In this document: one piece after another, positions 8,793 to 16,887 of the stretch | Position numbering within the stretch: the stretch's first letter is position 1 | Layout of the letters: every line of letters begins with the position of its first letter | Notes under the pieces: model-generated | Databases searched by the model: none | What the model was told of the DNA's origin: nothing | What the model saw: only the letters and a program-made list of their open reading frames with translations | Position numbers and translations under genes: made by a program | Assembly: GCF_000702585.1 (NCBI RefSeq) | Contig: NZ_JNIQ01000001.1 | Span: forward strand, 1,927,001 to 1,991,000 | Source: Exiguobacterium aurantiacum DSM 6208 | GTDB lineage: Bacteria > Bacillota > Bacilli > Exiguobacteriales > Exiguobacteriaceae | Direction of reading: 5' to 3' | DNA length: 64,000 bases

Positions 8793-9260
8793 TTATAGCT
8801 GTTTTGACAAGATGATTTCATCGTGAAGTGGGATGCCGTTGTTCCCGATCAGGGGGATGCTTGGCTTTTCGAGCCGGGCCACGTTGACCGCATCCGTCAC
8901 GATTCGTTCGAGCCGAAAGCCGCGTTTTTGGTAAAACGCGAGCGCGTGCACATTATCGTTCGTCGTAATCAAAGTTAAACGCTTGAGACGATGACGCTTC
9001 GCCTCTCGTTCCACTTCTTCTAAGAGTGAGGACCCAATGCCTTTGTTTTCCTGTAAACTGTCGAGCGAGATGATTTCGAGCGCATCATGACGGATGACGT
9101 ACGTGACGAGCCCATGAATCGACCCGTTCATCCAGACGAAACCGTCGAGCGACGCACAGTCATATGTCCCAGACGAGACGACCATCTGGGAAGCCCCCCA
9201 TTGATTCATGAAAAACGCGCGAACCTCGGTCCGGTTACTAGTGGTGATGGCATGAATCAT
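8793..9260 (-). CDS. GNAT-family N-acetyltransferase
   Basis: A 155-residue protein with the GNAT acetyl-CoA binding segment (ENKGIGSSLLEEVEREAKRHR, matching the Q/RxxGxG/A loop) and the following FYQKRGF strand-turn. The start is three bases after the stop of the SRPBCC gene, and the end of that gene supplies the GAGG ribosome site, so the two are coupled. The acceptor substrate is unknown. Confidence 0.87.
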   Translation of the reverse strand: MIHAITTSNRTEVRAFFMNQWGASQMVVSSGTYDCASLDGFVWMNGSIHGLVTYVIRHDALEIISLDSLQENKGIGSSLLEEVEREAKRHRLKRLTLITTNDNVHALAFYQKRGFRLERIVTDAVNVARLEKPSIPLIGNNGIPLHDEIILSKQL

Positions 9261-9263
9261 TGT

Positions 9264-9746
9264 TTACTCGGCCTCATCGGCAGGGGCGGCCTGCTGACTC
9301 GCCTCGGTATAGATTCGGAACTGTTTGAACTGCTCGTCATAGATGAGACGAATCGCCCAGGCGAATCCTTTCGCATACAACCGGTAGAACCAAGACGAAG
9401 GCAACAACGTGATTCGAACCGTTACGCTCGTGCCGCCTTCGGTCTCCTCGAGGACGTAAGACGTCGTCGAGACACCTTGGTTCGTCACCGCCTGTACTTC
9501 ACACGCATAAGGTCGATTGACATGCGTCAACATGGAATCGACACGAATCTCTTTATTCTCGAACTGTTGAACCGAGACGAAACGTTTGCCTTCGACGAGT
9601 GCGTTGTCATTGTCCTCGTAAATGTTCTCGATGAGATGGTCGTTCCATTTGATGATGTGTTCATCTTCAACCAGACAGGCGAAGACGTGGTCGATTGGGG
9701 CTTGGATGGTCATCTGATAGGTCGCGATTTCTGTCGGTTGTTTCAT
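9264..9746 (-). CDS. SRPBCC (START-like) ligand-binding protein
   Basis: This 160-residue protein has the Bet v 1/START-like arrangement: an N-terminal strand with the IQAPIDHVFACLVE motif, a central antiparallel sheet and a long C-terminal helix. Such proteins are cytosolic hydrophobic-ligand binders (polyketide cyclase/dehydrase or AHSA1-like groups). It is translationally linked to the downstream acetyltransferase. GAGGGGG precedes the ATG. Confidence 0.75.
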   Translation of the reverse strand: MKQPTEIATYQMTIQAPIDHVFACLVEDEHIIKWNDHLIENIYEDNDNALVEGKRFVSVQQFENKEIRVDSMLTHVNRPYACEVQAVTNQGVSTTSYVLEETEGGTSVTVRITLLPSSWFYRLYAKGFAWAIRLIYDEQFKQFRIYTEASQQAAPADEAE

Positions 9747-10086
9747 TGAATCCCCCTCTTTCAGTCTAATATTTTTTCAAAATATATGTATCGTTCCATT
9801 GATAAATCTGTCGAGCTAAAAGGTCTTCTTTTCAGGTATATAATTGTTCAATCGTATTGAAAATGGAATGCTTCTCTACCTTGAGTTGAATCATAATAGA
9901 CTCCATTCAATTTATTAAAAGTTTATATCGTTCCAACAATAGTGGCCGCTGTTTGGGATTCGTTTAATTGGAAAGAAATCATTTCGTGTCATAGGGCTTA
10001 CCTTCTCGATTATCTTTTCTGAAACTTATTCTAAAAGAGATCGTAGAGAAAACGTATAGAAATTTTATATTGGAGTGTGAGAAAGC
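9747..10086. other. AT-rich intergenic region between divergent genes
   Basis: This 340-base gap separates the leftward SRPBCC gene from the rightward gene at 10087. It is clearly more AT-rich than its surroundings. No open frame with a ribosome site, RNA gene or strong hairpin is seen. It presumably carries both divergent promoters, but no convincing pair of -35/-10 boxes stands out. Confidence 0.5.
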
Positions 10087-10803
10087 ATGATTGAGTTGTT
10101 GCTTATTGGAACGACGCATTTGAATATGCCGAACAACGGGGATGTGTTGATGCCGGAAACGTCCGATATCCTCAGTCCCACCCGTCAACAAGAGCTAGAT
10201 GCGTTTGTTACGCGATGTTCTTGTTTCGAACCGACCGTCATCTGTCTCGAAGTCGCAAAAACTGATCAGGAGTCGTTGAATCAGCGTTATCAGAAATATG
10301 TAACTAATCCGCTCACAGCCAGCGAAGACGAGCGCGAGCAAATCGGCTTCCGGCTCGCGAAGCTGTGCGAGTTGCCACTCGTTCAAGCCGTCGATTGGAA
10401 CGAAACAGTTGACGGTGTCAGCCTCGGTGACGTGATGGATACTCACCCTGTCGAGATGGAGAGAATCATTTCGACACAGCGTACGCTCGTGCAGGACGTG
10501 GAGACCGCCTTCGCTACCCTCACGATTTCTGAGTATTATGCGTACATAAACCAAAGCGAGATTACCGATTCGATGCATCGAGCCTACACCGAAATCGCCG
10601 CCGTCGGTCCGACAGGCTCGCGTTGGGTCGAATCTTACTGGAATGCACGGAATCAGCGCATCTATGAGAACGTGAAACGTGTCGCGAAGTCGGATGACCG
10701 CATTGTGCTCTTGTACGGTCTCGCCCATGTTTATCTGTTGAGACAATTTTTCGAGCAAGACGGCGACTTTATCGTTCGTCCGTTCGATACCCTAGTCCCT
10801 TGA
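10087..10803 (+). CDS. TraB/GumN-like protein (DUF5694 type)
   Basis: The 238-residue protein begins with a strand and a GTTHLN motif (residues 8-13), matching the conserved GxxH of the TraB/PrgY/GumN superfamily, and ends with the LLYGLAHVYLLRQFF element. The paired histidines are the expected metal- or active-site residues of that fold. DUF5694 proteins of this size are widespread in Firmicutes and Bacteroidetes without known function. GGAGTG lies nine bases before the ATG. The last four codons overlap the end of the convergent gene. Confidence 0.7.
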   Translation: MIELLLIGTTHLNMPNNGDVLMPETSDILSPTRQQELDAFVTRCSCFEPTVICLEVAKTDQESLNQRYQKYVTNPLTASEDEREQIGFRLAKLCELPLVQAVDWNETVDGVSLGDVMDTHPVEMERIISTQRTLVQDVETAFATLTISEYYAYINQSEITDSMHRAYTEIAAVGPTGSRWVESYWNARNQRIYENVKRVAKSDDRIVLLYGLAHVYLLRQFFEQDGDFIVRPFDTLVP

Positions 10804-11337
10804 CCGTTCCCTTTGATCGATAGTTCGCGCCAAGTCCTCGATCCGTTCACGTGTGATGCCTATTCGCTGCTCGATGGCGAGCGGATGGTCGGTCGGCTCG
10901 AGTTCGATAAACGGCCGCATCCCGACCTCTCGGATATGGACGTTCGTCTTCAAATTGATCGTGTCCGGATAATCGGGCAAGTCTGTCGAGAACCAACCGA
11001 ACATCGGTTCAAGTTCGACACGAGCCGGGTCTTCCCACGCATCAAGCATCCGAAAGAAATTATCCGCGCTGAGCGACACCCAGACGTTCCAAGTGAAGAT
11101 GTTGTCCTCTCCGATAATCGGGAGTTCGAGACAACCATTCACAAAGAAATGTTCCTCGTCTAGGACGCAGACGTCATCGGTCAAGACGACGCGACGCTTC
11201 CTCTCTTTCTTAGATAATTCCTCGATAAAGGTCGGCATGAGCGAACCATATCCGAGTGGTACGTCAATTGGTGCTTGGCAGACCGAACAGGCACATTGCG
11301 CGTTATGCTTGCGCTTCTGTTTGAAACGATTCAACAT
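10792..11337 (-). CDS. DUF2199-domain protein
   Basis: From the ATG at 11337 (AGAGAGG, eight bases upstream) the protein has 181 residues. It starts with a CxC-x2-C cluster (CACSVC) that may bind zinc, followed by the VCVLDEEHFFVNGCLELPI stretch typical of DUF2199 proteins. These are soluble and common beside SMI1/KNR4 and other small cytosolic proteins in Firmicutes. The molecular role is unknown. The gene closes the leftward accessory run and converges on the TraB-like gene with a 12-bp overlap. Confidence 0.75.
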   Translation of the reverse strand: MLNRFKQKRKHNAQCACSVCQAPIDVPLGYGSLMPTFIEELSKKERKRRVVLTDDVCVLDEEHFFVNGCLELPIIGEDNIFTWNVWVSLSADNFFRMLDAWEDPARVELEPMFGWFSTDLPDYPDTINLKTNVHIREVGMRPFIELEPTDHPLAIEQRIGITRERIEDLARTIDQRERSRD

Positions 11338-11389
11338 TTTTAAAACCTCTCTTGGTAAAAAAATAGTGAATTCGGTATTTGAAATAAAT

Positions 11390-12106
11390 TTAATCCGCTT
11401 CTTCAATGGTTTCTAGGACGGTCTCGGGTTCATATTCCATCCCTTTCAAGTCACTCGACCAATCCAATCCACACAACAACCCGTCATCCGCCATATTCGG
11501 CAACCAGCCCGCGACGAACAGATCCAGTGGCAACTCGATGAGGTGATAGTCTTCCCACTCCTCAGCCTTACAAGCAAGTGCCCGTTCACGGGTCGAGAAG
11601 AACAGCAACACGTCTGTCGCCTCAATGACCGAGGGCGCATACGCCCAACCGTCATTTGCTTCTGCCGACAACCCGAACACCGTCTCGCTTTCAAGGACAC
11701 GCTCACAGAACGTCTCAATCACGTCCAATTCCAATCGGACCACTTCGACGAACGCATCGATTGAGTCGGCAACTCGCTCGAGCTCATCTGTCTCATACAA
11801 CCAGATATAGATCGTCTCGACGTCTGAAGTCAAAAAACCGAGCTCATCCCCGCTCCCGTTCGCAGCAACCGTGATAAAGTCTTCCGGCAACTGACGTTCG
11901 TCCCTGTTCGCGCGGATGATGTCGTCCCACGTTTTGTTGAAGAAGCGCTCGTCTTTGATCGGATAAAAGAACCACTCCCCGACCTCAAACTTATTGTCAT
12001 AAAGCCACGCCTCCCGAAGACCGTTCGGCAAACGACTGCCAAGCTCTTGTTCGACCGCTTCGATTGTTTCTAACGTAAATCCTGGCAGGTTGGTTTCGAT
12101 ACGCAT
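11390..12106 (-). CDS. SMI1/KNR4 (SUKH) family protein
   Basis: A 238-residue protein whose first 150 residues follow the SUKH pattern: an IEAVEQELGSRLPNGLREAWL helix, a GEWFFYPI strand and the acidic NGSGDELGF motif. In bacteria, SUKH proteins most often serve as immunity proteins against polymorphic toxins. No toxin gene lies nearby, so here it would be an orphan. GAGGG lies six bases before the ATG. A 92-bp gap separates it from the gene upstream. Confidence 0.8.
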   Translation of the reverse strand: MRIETNLPGFTLETIEAVEQELGSRLPNGLREAWLYDNKFEVGEWFFYPIKDERFFNKTWDDIIRANRDERQLPEDFITVAANGSGDELGFLTSDVETIYIWLYETDELERVADSIDAFVEVVRLELDVIETFCERVLESETVFGLSAEANDGWAYAPSVIEATDVLLFFSTRERALACKAEEWEDYHLIELPLDLFVAGWLPNMADDGLLCGLDWSSDLKGMEYEPETVLETIEEAD

Positions 12107-12198
12107 TGCAATCCCTCATTTCGTCATTCAATCACATAAAGTATACTTTTTTTGGTGAAAAGAGGGAATGTATTTTTCGTCTTTGCTGTCTGAACGAC

Positions 12199-12933
12199 TC
12201 ACACACGAAGCAACGTGACGTCCGTTCCGTCGATTTGAATAAACCCGCCAGCACACCCGCGCAGGTCACCGGCCACTCGCCCGCAACGGGTCGGCTTCTC
12301 ACGCCGACCGAACGCCCAACGATACAACTCGCCGCCCGTCACAAAATAAGCCGCTTCTCCGACAATCGTCATCGCCTCGCTTTCATGGAGCATTTTCGGT
12401 GCACGATAGACGATAATTTGTCCGTTACGATTGATATGTGTCAACTCACCGTCGAGCGTGGGGAACATCCAGACGCCTGAAGCGGTCGTAACGAGGTGCT
12501 CACAGTCAACGATAATCGGGGCTTTACGCGTTTCGTGGTTATAGCGAAACAATATGTCACCGTCTCTCGAGAAACAGACGAGCGCCTCCGTCGCGATGTC
12601 TTCACCAAAAATTCCTTCATCGCCGTATCCGACCCAAATCCTTGACGTATCAACGGCAACGGACGCGATACATTGACCGGCGTGAAAGAAAGTCTCGATG
12701 CTGCCATCCGTTCGAACAATCCAAGCATTCGGTTTTGTATCATCGCGAGTAAAGTCGACAATGACAAATGTCGCCTCGTCGATCACCCGAATGAACGGGT
12801 CGGTCAGGTCGAGTTTGAGTTTGATCGTATTCGCTCGCCACGTCACGATGGCAACGCAATCTGCACGATGTAACGTGATGAGCTCCTCACCCCACCAATC
12901 GGCGTCAACAGCTTCATACATTGTCTCGTTCAT
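12199..12933 (-). CDS. Unassigned beta-rich protein
   Basis: This 244-residue protein has no recognisable family motif. It is built of short repeated strands containing W/Y and aspartate turns (for example SRIWVGYGDEGIFGED and TTASGVWMFPTLDGELTHI), suggesting a beta-propeller-like fold. The AAGGAG ribosome site lies inside the end of the disrupted upstream gene, whose restored frame would stop two bases before this ATG. It is therefore part of the 12.2-15.5 kb leftward operon. Confidence 0.7.
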   Translation of the reverse strand: MNETMYEAVDADWWGEELITLHRADCVAIVTWRANTIKLKLDLTDPFIRVIDEATFVIVDFTRDDTKPNAWIVRTDGSIETFFHAGQCIASVAVDTSRIWVGYGDEGIFGEDIATEALVCFSRDGDILFRYNHETRKAPIIVDCEHLVTTASGVWMFPTLDGELTHINRNGQIIVYRAPKMLHESEAMTIVGEAAYFVTGGELYRWAFGRREKPTRCGRVAGDLRGCAGGFIQIDGTDVTLLRV

Positions 12934-12935
12934 CG

Positions 12936-13455
12936 CTATACTCCTTTCGTCTTCTTGTTGGAATGGCGATTTGACTCGATCCGTCTAAGTTCTTCCCCTC
13001 CCGCTTCACTATAGACATGTTGGCGTGCGACGTGGCTAGAAAGGGAAACGCTTAAGATGTGGAGTGCCAATCGCTCCACCTCCTCTTCTCTGAGCAGTTT
13101 GTCCGGAATGACATGAAAGAATAGTATACTCTTTCAACCGAACATCGTCAGGATCAAGTTCAGCGGCCCTTATCGCGTGTGAAAAACTCCGCTCATAGGC
13201 GCCTGCATGGTGACAAAACGGCTGGCTTAATAAAAGCGATGCGATTTCATGCCATTGTGCCGTCTCTTCTATTTGAATGATTTCGACGACAAAACCATAA
13301 AGAGAGAGGTCACCTTCGTCATATCCAACTGTTAAAAACAAATCTCGCACCGTGTCGTCATCATATGTAGCAGCCATTGCAAGCACGGTCCGTACGTCTC
13401 GGCACCGGATCGCCCGTCGAAAGGCCACACGATCTAAATGCTTGAACCGTCCCAT
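12936..13455 (-). pseudogene. Unassigned gene split by a 2-bp frameshift
   Basis: From the ATG at 13455 the frame encodes about 107 residues of a helical repeat-like protein, then runs into unrelated residues and stops at 13036. Shifting frame at the TA-rich stretch 13121-13130 (TATA where TATATA would keep frame) restores a continuous sequence through KEY-ILFFHVIPDKLL and a 60-residue amphipathic tail, ending in TAG at 12936-12938, two bases before the next ATG. That operon-like fit strongly supports a lost TA dinucleotide. It is either a real recent mutation or an assembly error. No family is assigned. Confidence 0.75.
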
Positions 13456-13467
13456 GTTTTGACCTCC

Positions 13468-13869
13468 TCAGTCGTCTCTCACACGTTCATATGTGCCGTA
13501 TCGTACGTCATACACCTCGCGCACCGGATCAAGCGTCACGTCGTTGATCGTGACGAGCCCCTCTTCCCAAAGGACTGTCACTTCTTCACACGGATAGTCC
13601 CAAAAGATACGCTCTCGCTCTGTCGACCCACCGTGTTCGATTTCCCCTAACATCGCAAAGTCTGTCGTCGCCCCACCGCTCGTTCGATAAAAGAACATCG
13701 ACTGTGTCCCATCGGGTGATTCTGATTCATAGACGAGCTCGCCCTTTGGCACACCATCGATCGTGTCGCCTGCTGTTTAGAAACGGTAGCCACCATACCC
13801 GAGCGCAGCCCAAACACATAAACTGACTAAACCAAGGGCAATCAGCCAGCCGTAATGTATGTTTTTCAA
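13468..13869 (-). pseudogene. DUF5412-like membrane-anchored protein with in-frame stop
   Basis: A TTG at 13869, overlapping the previous stop (TTGA) and preceded by AGAAGGTGAG, opens a frame with one membrane helix (residues 6-25). Codon 31 is TAA (13777-13779). The same frame continues for 103 codons with a DUF5412-like domain (GELVYESESPDG, then FFYRTSGGATTDF) to a stop at 13468. A GTG at 13752 could restart translation but would lose the anchor. The simplest reading is a nonsense mutation, for example from a leucine TTA. Confidence 0.75.
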
Positions 13870-14612
13870 GTTCGCTCACCTTCTCGTCCGTCCAAGACTG
13901 ATCGTTCTGAACGTTTCCGCTCTAGCGTTTGACCGGTCACGTTCCAATTCCCGTCTTGTTTCGGGTAGACACGAAATCTGTACCGGTCTCCGAGCCACCC
14001 GATCACATCCAACGTATAGAGTGAATCCCAGTGCAACTTGTACACCTGACGAGAGATTCGATACCCTCTCGGAAAGGAACGATCGAACGACGATGCATCG
14101 ACCTCTATGACGGATTGCCGTTTCATCCAGCGACGTTTGCCATGGATGTCATAAAAATCGACCCATATGCTCGCTTTGTCCTCTTTTATCGAGACAATCA
14201 AGTTCGCTCGAATCGTCTCGTTCTTATTTATCGCACGCATCAAGTTTGCTTCGAACGTATAGTCGTGACGCTCGACGTGATCGCGCAACGTATGTAGGAC
14301 GTCTGGTGTGAAGACGTTCGGTGCACAGAAGCGTAATGCGTGCTCCAACTCGGTCAGCGCCCGTTCCGGAGTGACCTCTTTATCGATTGGTAACACATAT
14401 ACCGGGACAACCCCGTGCTCATACACGATGGCTTGAAGCGATTCACTCGACAACGTGTCACAACAGACAACCGTCAGCGACGCGTCACGAGGAAGTGTAA
14501 GCTTCAAGCTCCGAATCTTCTGATGAAGTAATGTAAGCAAGGCATCCAATCTAGATATCTCGCGCGTCAGCCCGTCTTGACCCAACTGTTCGATTGAAAT
14601 CCTCATCGTCAA
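13866..14612 (-). CDS. Unassigned 248-residue protein
   Basis: The protein contains an N-terminal helical part (RLDALLTLLHQKIRSL), a central strand-rich part and an arginine-rich C-terminal tail, and has no recognised motif or membrane segment. GGGAGGG precedes the first of two ATGs three codons apart. Its start overlaps the stop of the 200-residue gene upstream (ATGA), and its stop overlaps the TTG of the DUF5412-like gene, so it is translationally embedded in the operon. Confidence 0.75.
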   Translation of the reverse strand: MTMRISIEQLGQDGLTREISRLDALLTLLHQKIRSLKLTLPRDASLTVVCCDTLSSESLQAIVYEHGVVPVYVLPIDKEVTPERALTELEHALRFCAPNVFTPDVLHTLRDHVERHDYTFEANLMRAINKNETIRANLIVSIKEDKASIWVDFYDIHGKRRWMKRQSVIEVDASSFDRSFPRGYRISRQVYKLHWDSLYTLDVIGWLGDRYRFRVYPKQDGNWNVTGQTLERKRSERSVLDGREGERT

Positions 14613-15211
14613 CCCTCCCTTTCTCGCAGATCGTCAATCCAACGCTCGAGCTCTTTTTTCTCGTGCAAATATACACCCGGCTCTACTTGAAGGTCGACCC
14701 CGTGCAAAAACGTCAGCCCGTCCATCACACTCGCATCAAGGTGCATGTCTTCCGTCCGCTCTAATGCGTCCGCTGCCAAGTCGGAGACGTTTTCGAACGT
14801 CAGCGCGCCTGTACGGACAGCGCATAACCAATCGACAAGATCCTCGCGAGACGGGACGTTCCGGCGCCTCGGAAGTTCATCTGTCGCCAGCTTTCCTCCG
14901 TTCACCTGCTCAAAGAGTTCGATGAGTCGTTGGTTTGTCGGCGCAATGTCGAGCACCGTCTCAAGCGGCGTCCGAATCGATTTGATCTGATTGTTCATCT
15001 CATTCCATAAAAAGAGCGTCTCATCTCGTCCGTACATGAGCCAATCACCGGAAGCGTCATATCCGATTCGTTGCCCGAGCGGAGATAATGGAAGGTGTGA
15101 CGCATCCTCAATAGTGAGGAGCGTCGAAGGCAGCCGTTCACCCGCAGAGGTCGTCATGGTGACGGGACACTCTTCGGTCGGGAGAAACTTTCGCACTTCT
15201 TCCCATGTCAT
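14609..15211 (-). CDS. Unassigned protein with SUKH-like C-terminal features
   Basis: Starting at the ATG that overlaps the upstream stop (ATGA, 15208-15211), the product has 200 residues. A mid-region with DASGDWLMYGRDETLFLW, then a threonine-leucine stretch and LDIAPTNQRLIELFEQV, resembles the final strands and helix of SMI1/KNR4-type proteins, but the match is weak. It is soluble and probably works with its operon neighbours. A longer start six codons upstream lacks a ribosome site. Confidence 0.7.
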   Translation of the reverse strand: MTWEEVRKFLPTEECPVTMTTSAGERLPSTLLTIEDASHLPLSPLGQRIGYDASGDWLMYGRDETLFLWNEMNNQIKSIRTPLETVLDIAPTNQRLIELFEQVNGGKLATDELPRRRNVPSREDLVDWLCAVRTGALTFENVSDLAADALERTEDMHLDASVMDGLTFLHGVDLQVEPGVYLHEKKELERWIDDLREREG

Positions 15212-15519
15212 CGTTCTGACTGCACCCAATCTTCAAACGAGGGCGCGATTTGCTCGACATGATTACCTGTCTCATGGTCAACGATGACGACTTCATTTGT
15301 CTTCAAGTCGACACAGACGAGGTCCCCGAGGAAATCTTCATATCCGATGACGGGGAGATGGTTTGGCCACGGCTCTTCCTCATCGAAAACCTCTCCTTGT
15401 ACCTCGTCAAAACGGTCGCGTTCGTTTAAGAATGCGAAACGCGGCAGCCCTTCTGCATCCTTCAATCGAATTTCCGTTTCGGACGTCGGTAACAGTGCTA
15501 GCAATTTTTCTTTCGTCAT
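15208..15519 (-). CDS. Small SUKH-like protein, first gene of the accessory operon
   Basis: This 103-residue acidic protein contains LPVIGYEDFLGDLVCVDLKTNEVVIVDHETG and ends in IAPSFEDWVQ. This is the arrangement seen at the C-terminus of SMI1/KNR4 domains, where a loop-strand GDLVCVDL is followed by a final PSFEEFL-type helix. The N-terminal half is shortened relative to full SUKH domains. GGGAGGTAG precedes the ATG. It heads a run of overlapping leftward genes. Confidence 0.7.
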   Translation of the reverse strand: MTKEKLLALLPTSETEIRLKDAEGLPRFAFLNERDRFDEVQGEVFDEEEPWPNHLPVIGYEDFLGDLVCVDLKTNEVVIVDHETGNHVEQIAPSFEDWVQSER

Positions 15520-15595
15520 ATGACTACCTCCCTCTATTTTTCTTCATTTTACCTCAGCCTCCTCGAAATATGTTTTATATTCCCATTGATTCTAA

Positions 15596-15629
15596 TTGAC
15601 AACGATTTTTCATAGTGTAAAATTACACT
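15596..15629 (+). promoter_or_regulatory. SigA-type promoter with palindrome over the -10 box
   Basis: TTGACA (15596-15601) and TAAAAT (15618-15623) are separated by 16 bases. The -10 box lies inside the perfect palindrome AGTGTAA-AA-TTACACT (15614-15629). The position suits repression, most simply autorepression by the XRE protein encoded 50 bases downstream. Confidence 0.65.
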
Positions 15630-15678
15630 TGTAAGTTATTGTCATAATATCCTTTTTAGTAGTCAATTGAGGTGGACC

Positions 15679-16134
15679 ATGAATAAGAACGATTTTATCC
15701 AAACTGTTTCAAAACATATGAAATCGATTCGGATCGAGCAACAGTTTTCGCAAGAAGAAATGGCCGAGATGCTCGGCATCTCAAAAAAAACGCTCATCCA
15801 AATCGAGAAAGAACGGACTGTCGCCAACTGGGGCACGGTCGTCACGCTCTGCGCGCTCTTCAATGATAGTGATATTCTGTTAAATGAGATTGGGGACGAT
15901 CCGGTCGAGTTCGTGAAATTGCTCGCCAAAGAGGTCGCCTATGAGCCGAAATCGAAGACGCTCGGCGGCCGTGTCTGGTGGAAGGTAGTCACAACGGATG
16001 GCGATTATGTGATGCAACAAAACGTCATCAGTAGCCATTACCGTATCCTCGATTCAAAAGACGTCCGTTGGTACAGCTCGTTCGATGCGGACGATGCCAT
16101 GCACGTGTTGGCCAGACTCGCGCGAAATCAATGA
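15679..16134 (+). CDS. XRE-family helix-turn-helix regulator
   Basis: From the ATG at 15679 the protein has 151 residues. Residues 8-62 form an XRE HTH (QFSQEEMAEMLGISKKTLIQIEKER). The remaining 85 residues include a WWKVVTTDGDYVMQQN stretch of unknown fold, which may sense a ligand or bind the membrane proteins encoded downstream. GAGGTGG lies directly before the start. The gene is followed 13 bp later by a membrane-protein gene, the usual layout of a small regulator/membrane-partner operon. Confidence 0.88.
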   Translation: MNKNDFIQTVSKHMKSIRIEQQFSQEEMAEMLGISKKTLIQIEKERTVANWGTVVTLCALFNDSDILLNEIGDDPVEFVKLLAKEVAYEPKSKTLGGRVWWKVVTTDGDYVMQQNVISSHYRILDSKDVRWYSSFDADDAMHVLARLARNQ

Positions 16135-16147
16135 AAGGAGCTTCAAC

Positions 16148-16594
16148 ATGAACATTAAAAAACGATGCATCGTGACGCTATCGTGCGTCTATGCTATCGC
16201 CTTTGTCTTAAACGTCATCCCTTCGGTCACGTTCCCCGATGCGACAATCGGACCGCTCCAGGCAACGGCGTCGGTCTTGCTCGTCCTTTGCATGATGGGG
16301 ACGTGCGTCTTGAACGACCGGGTCGCTAAGCTTTACGTGACCGCCCTCCTGTTCGCCGGTGTGACCGTGTTCACGTTACATAGCTTTGAGACGTATGTGT
16401 ACGACATCGTCATCCTTGACGCCTTGTTCGCGATTCAATATCCGCTCTACTTGTTATTCGTGACCCCACTCTTCGGGCTCAACTTCTTTTTCAACGTCGA
16501 GGCAGATTTCATCGCCTTGTTCGCTTTTTTCATCGGACTGTTCATCCTTGCCATTCATGAGATTGCGATGATGGTGTCACGGAGATCGACATGA
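16148..16594 (+). CDS. Four-helix membrane protein of unknown function
   Basis: The 148-residue product starts at the ATG preceded by AAAGGAG (16134-16140). It contains about four hydrophobic helices (residues 8-26, 38-55, 63-82, 90-140) and almost no soluble part. No family is recognised. It sits between the XRE regulator and another small membrane protein, and its TGA overlaps the next ATG, so it is translated as one unit with its neighbours. Confidence 0.75.
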   Translation: MNIKKRCIVTLSCVYAIAFVLNVIPSVTFPDATIGPLQATASVLLVLCMMGTCVLNDRVAKLYVTALLFAGVTVFTLHSFETYVYDIVILDALFAIQYPLYLLFVTPLFGLNFFFNVEADFIALFAFFIGLFILAIHEIAMMVSRRST

Positions 16595-16872
16595 GCCGTT
16601 AGTTGCTGATTGGATTGGCCAGTCTCATCACCGCCCTCATCCATTTCCTGCTTTCGCCGAGTCTGCCTGACATGAATGAATCGATTTGGTTAGGCGGAAC
16701 AGTAGGGCTTCTCCTGTTGTCCGTCATGGGATTCAGTACCCTTCTCGGACAGAAGCATCATTGGACTTACCGCCAACGGTTCGTTGTCGGAATCGGACTG
16801 ATTGTGGCTTTTGCGCTGTCATTCGGCCTCATCCTTTGGTGGGTCGTTGCGATTAACTTGAATCAAATTTAA
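16591..16872 (+). pseudogene. Small membrane protein with amber codon at position 4
   Basis: The ATG at 16591 overlaps the previous stop (ATGA) and has GGAGAT at good spacing, but codon 4 is TAG (16600-16602). The frame then continues with TTG and 89 further codons encoding three hydrophobic helices, to a stop at 16872. Either a CAG or TTG codon has mutated recently, or ribosomes re-initiate at the TTG that directly follows the stop. The coupling suggests that the full-length gene was functional not long ago. Confidence 0.7.
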
Positions 16873-16887
16873 ATGGGAGGAAGCTCA

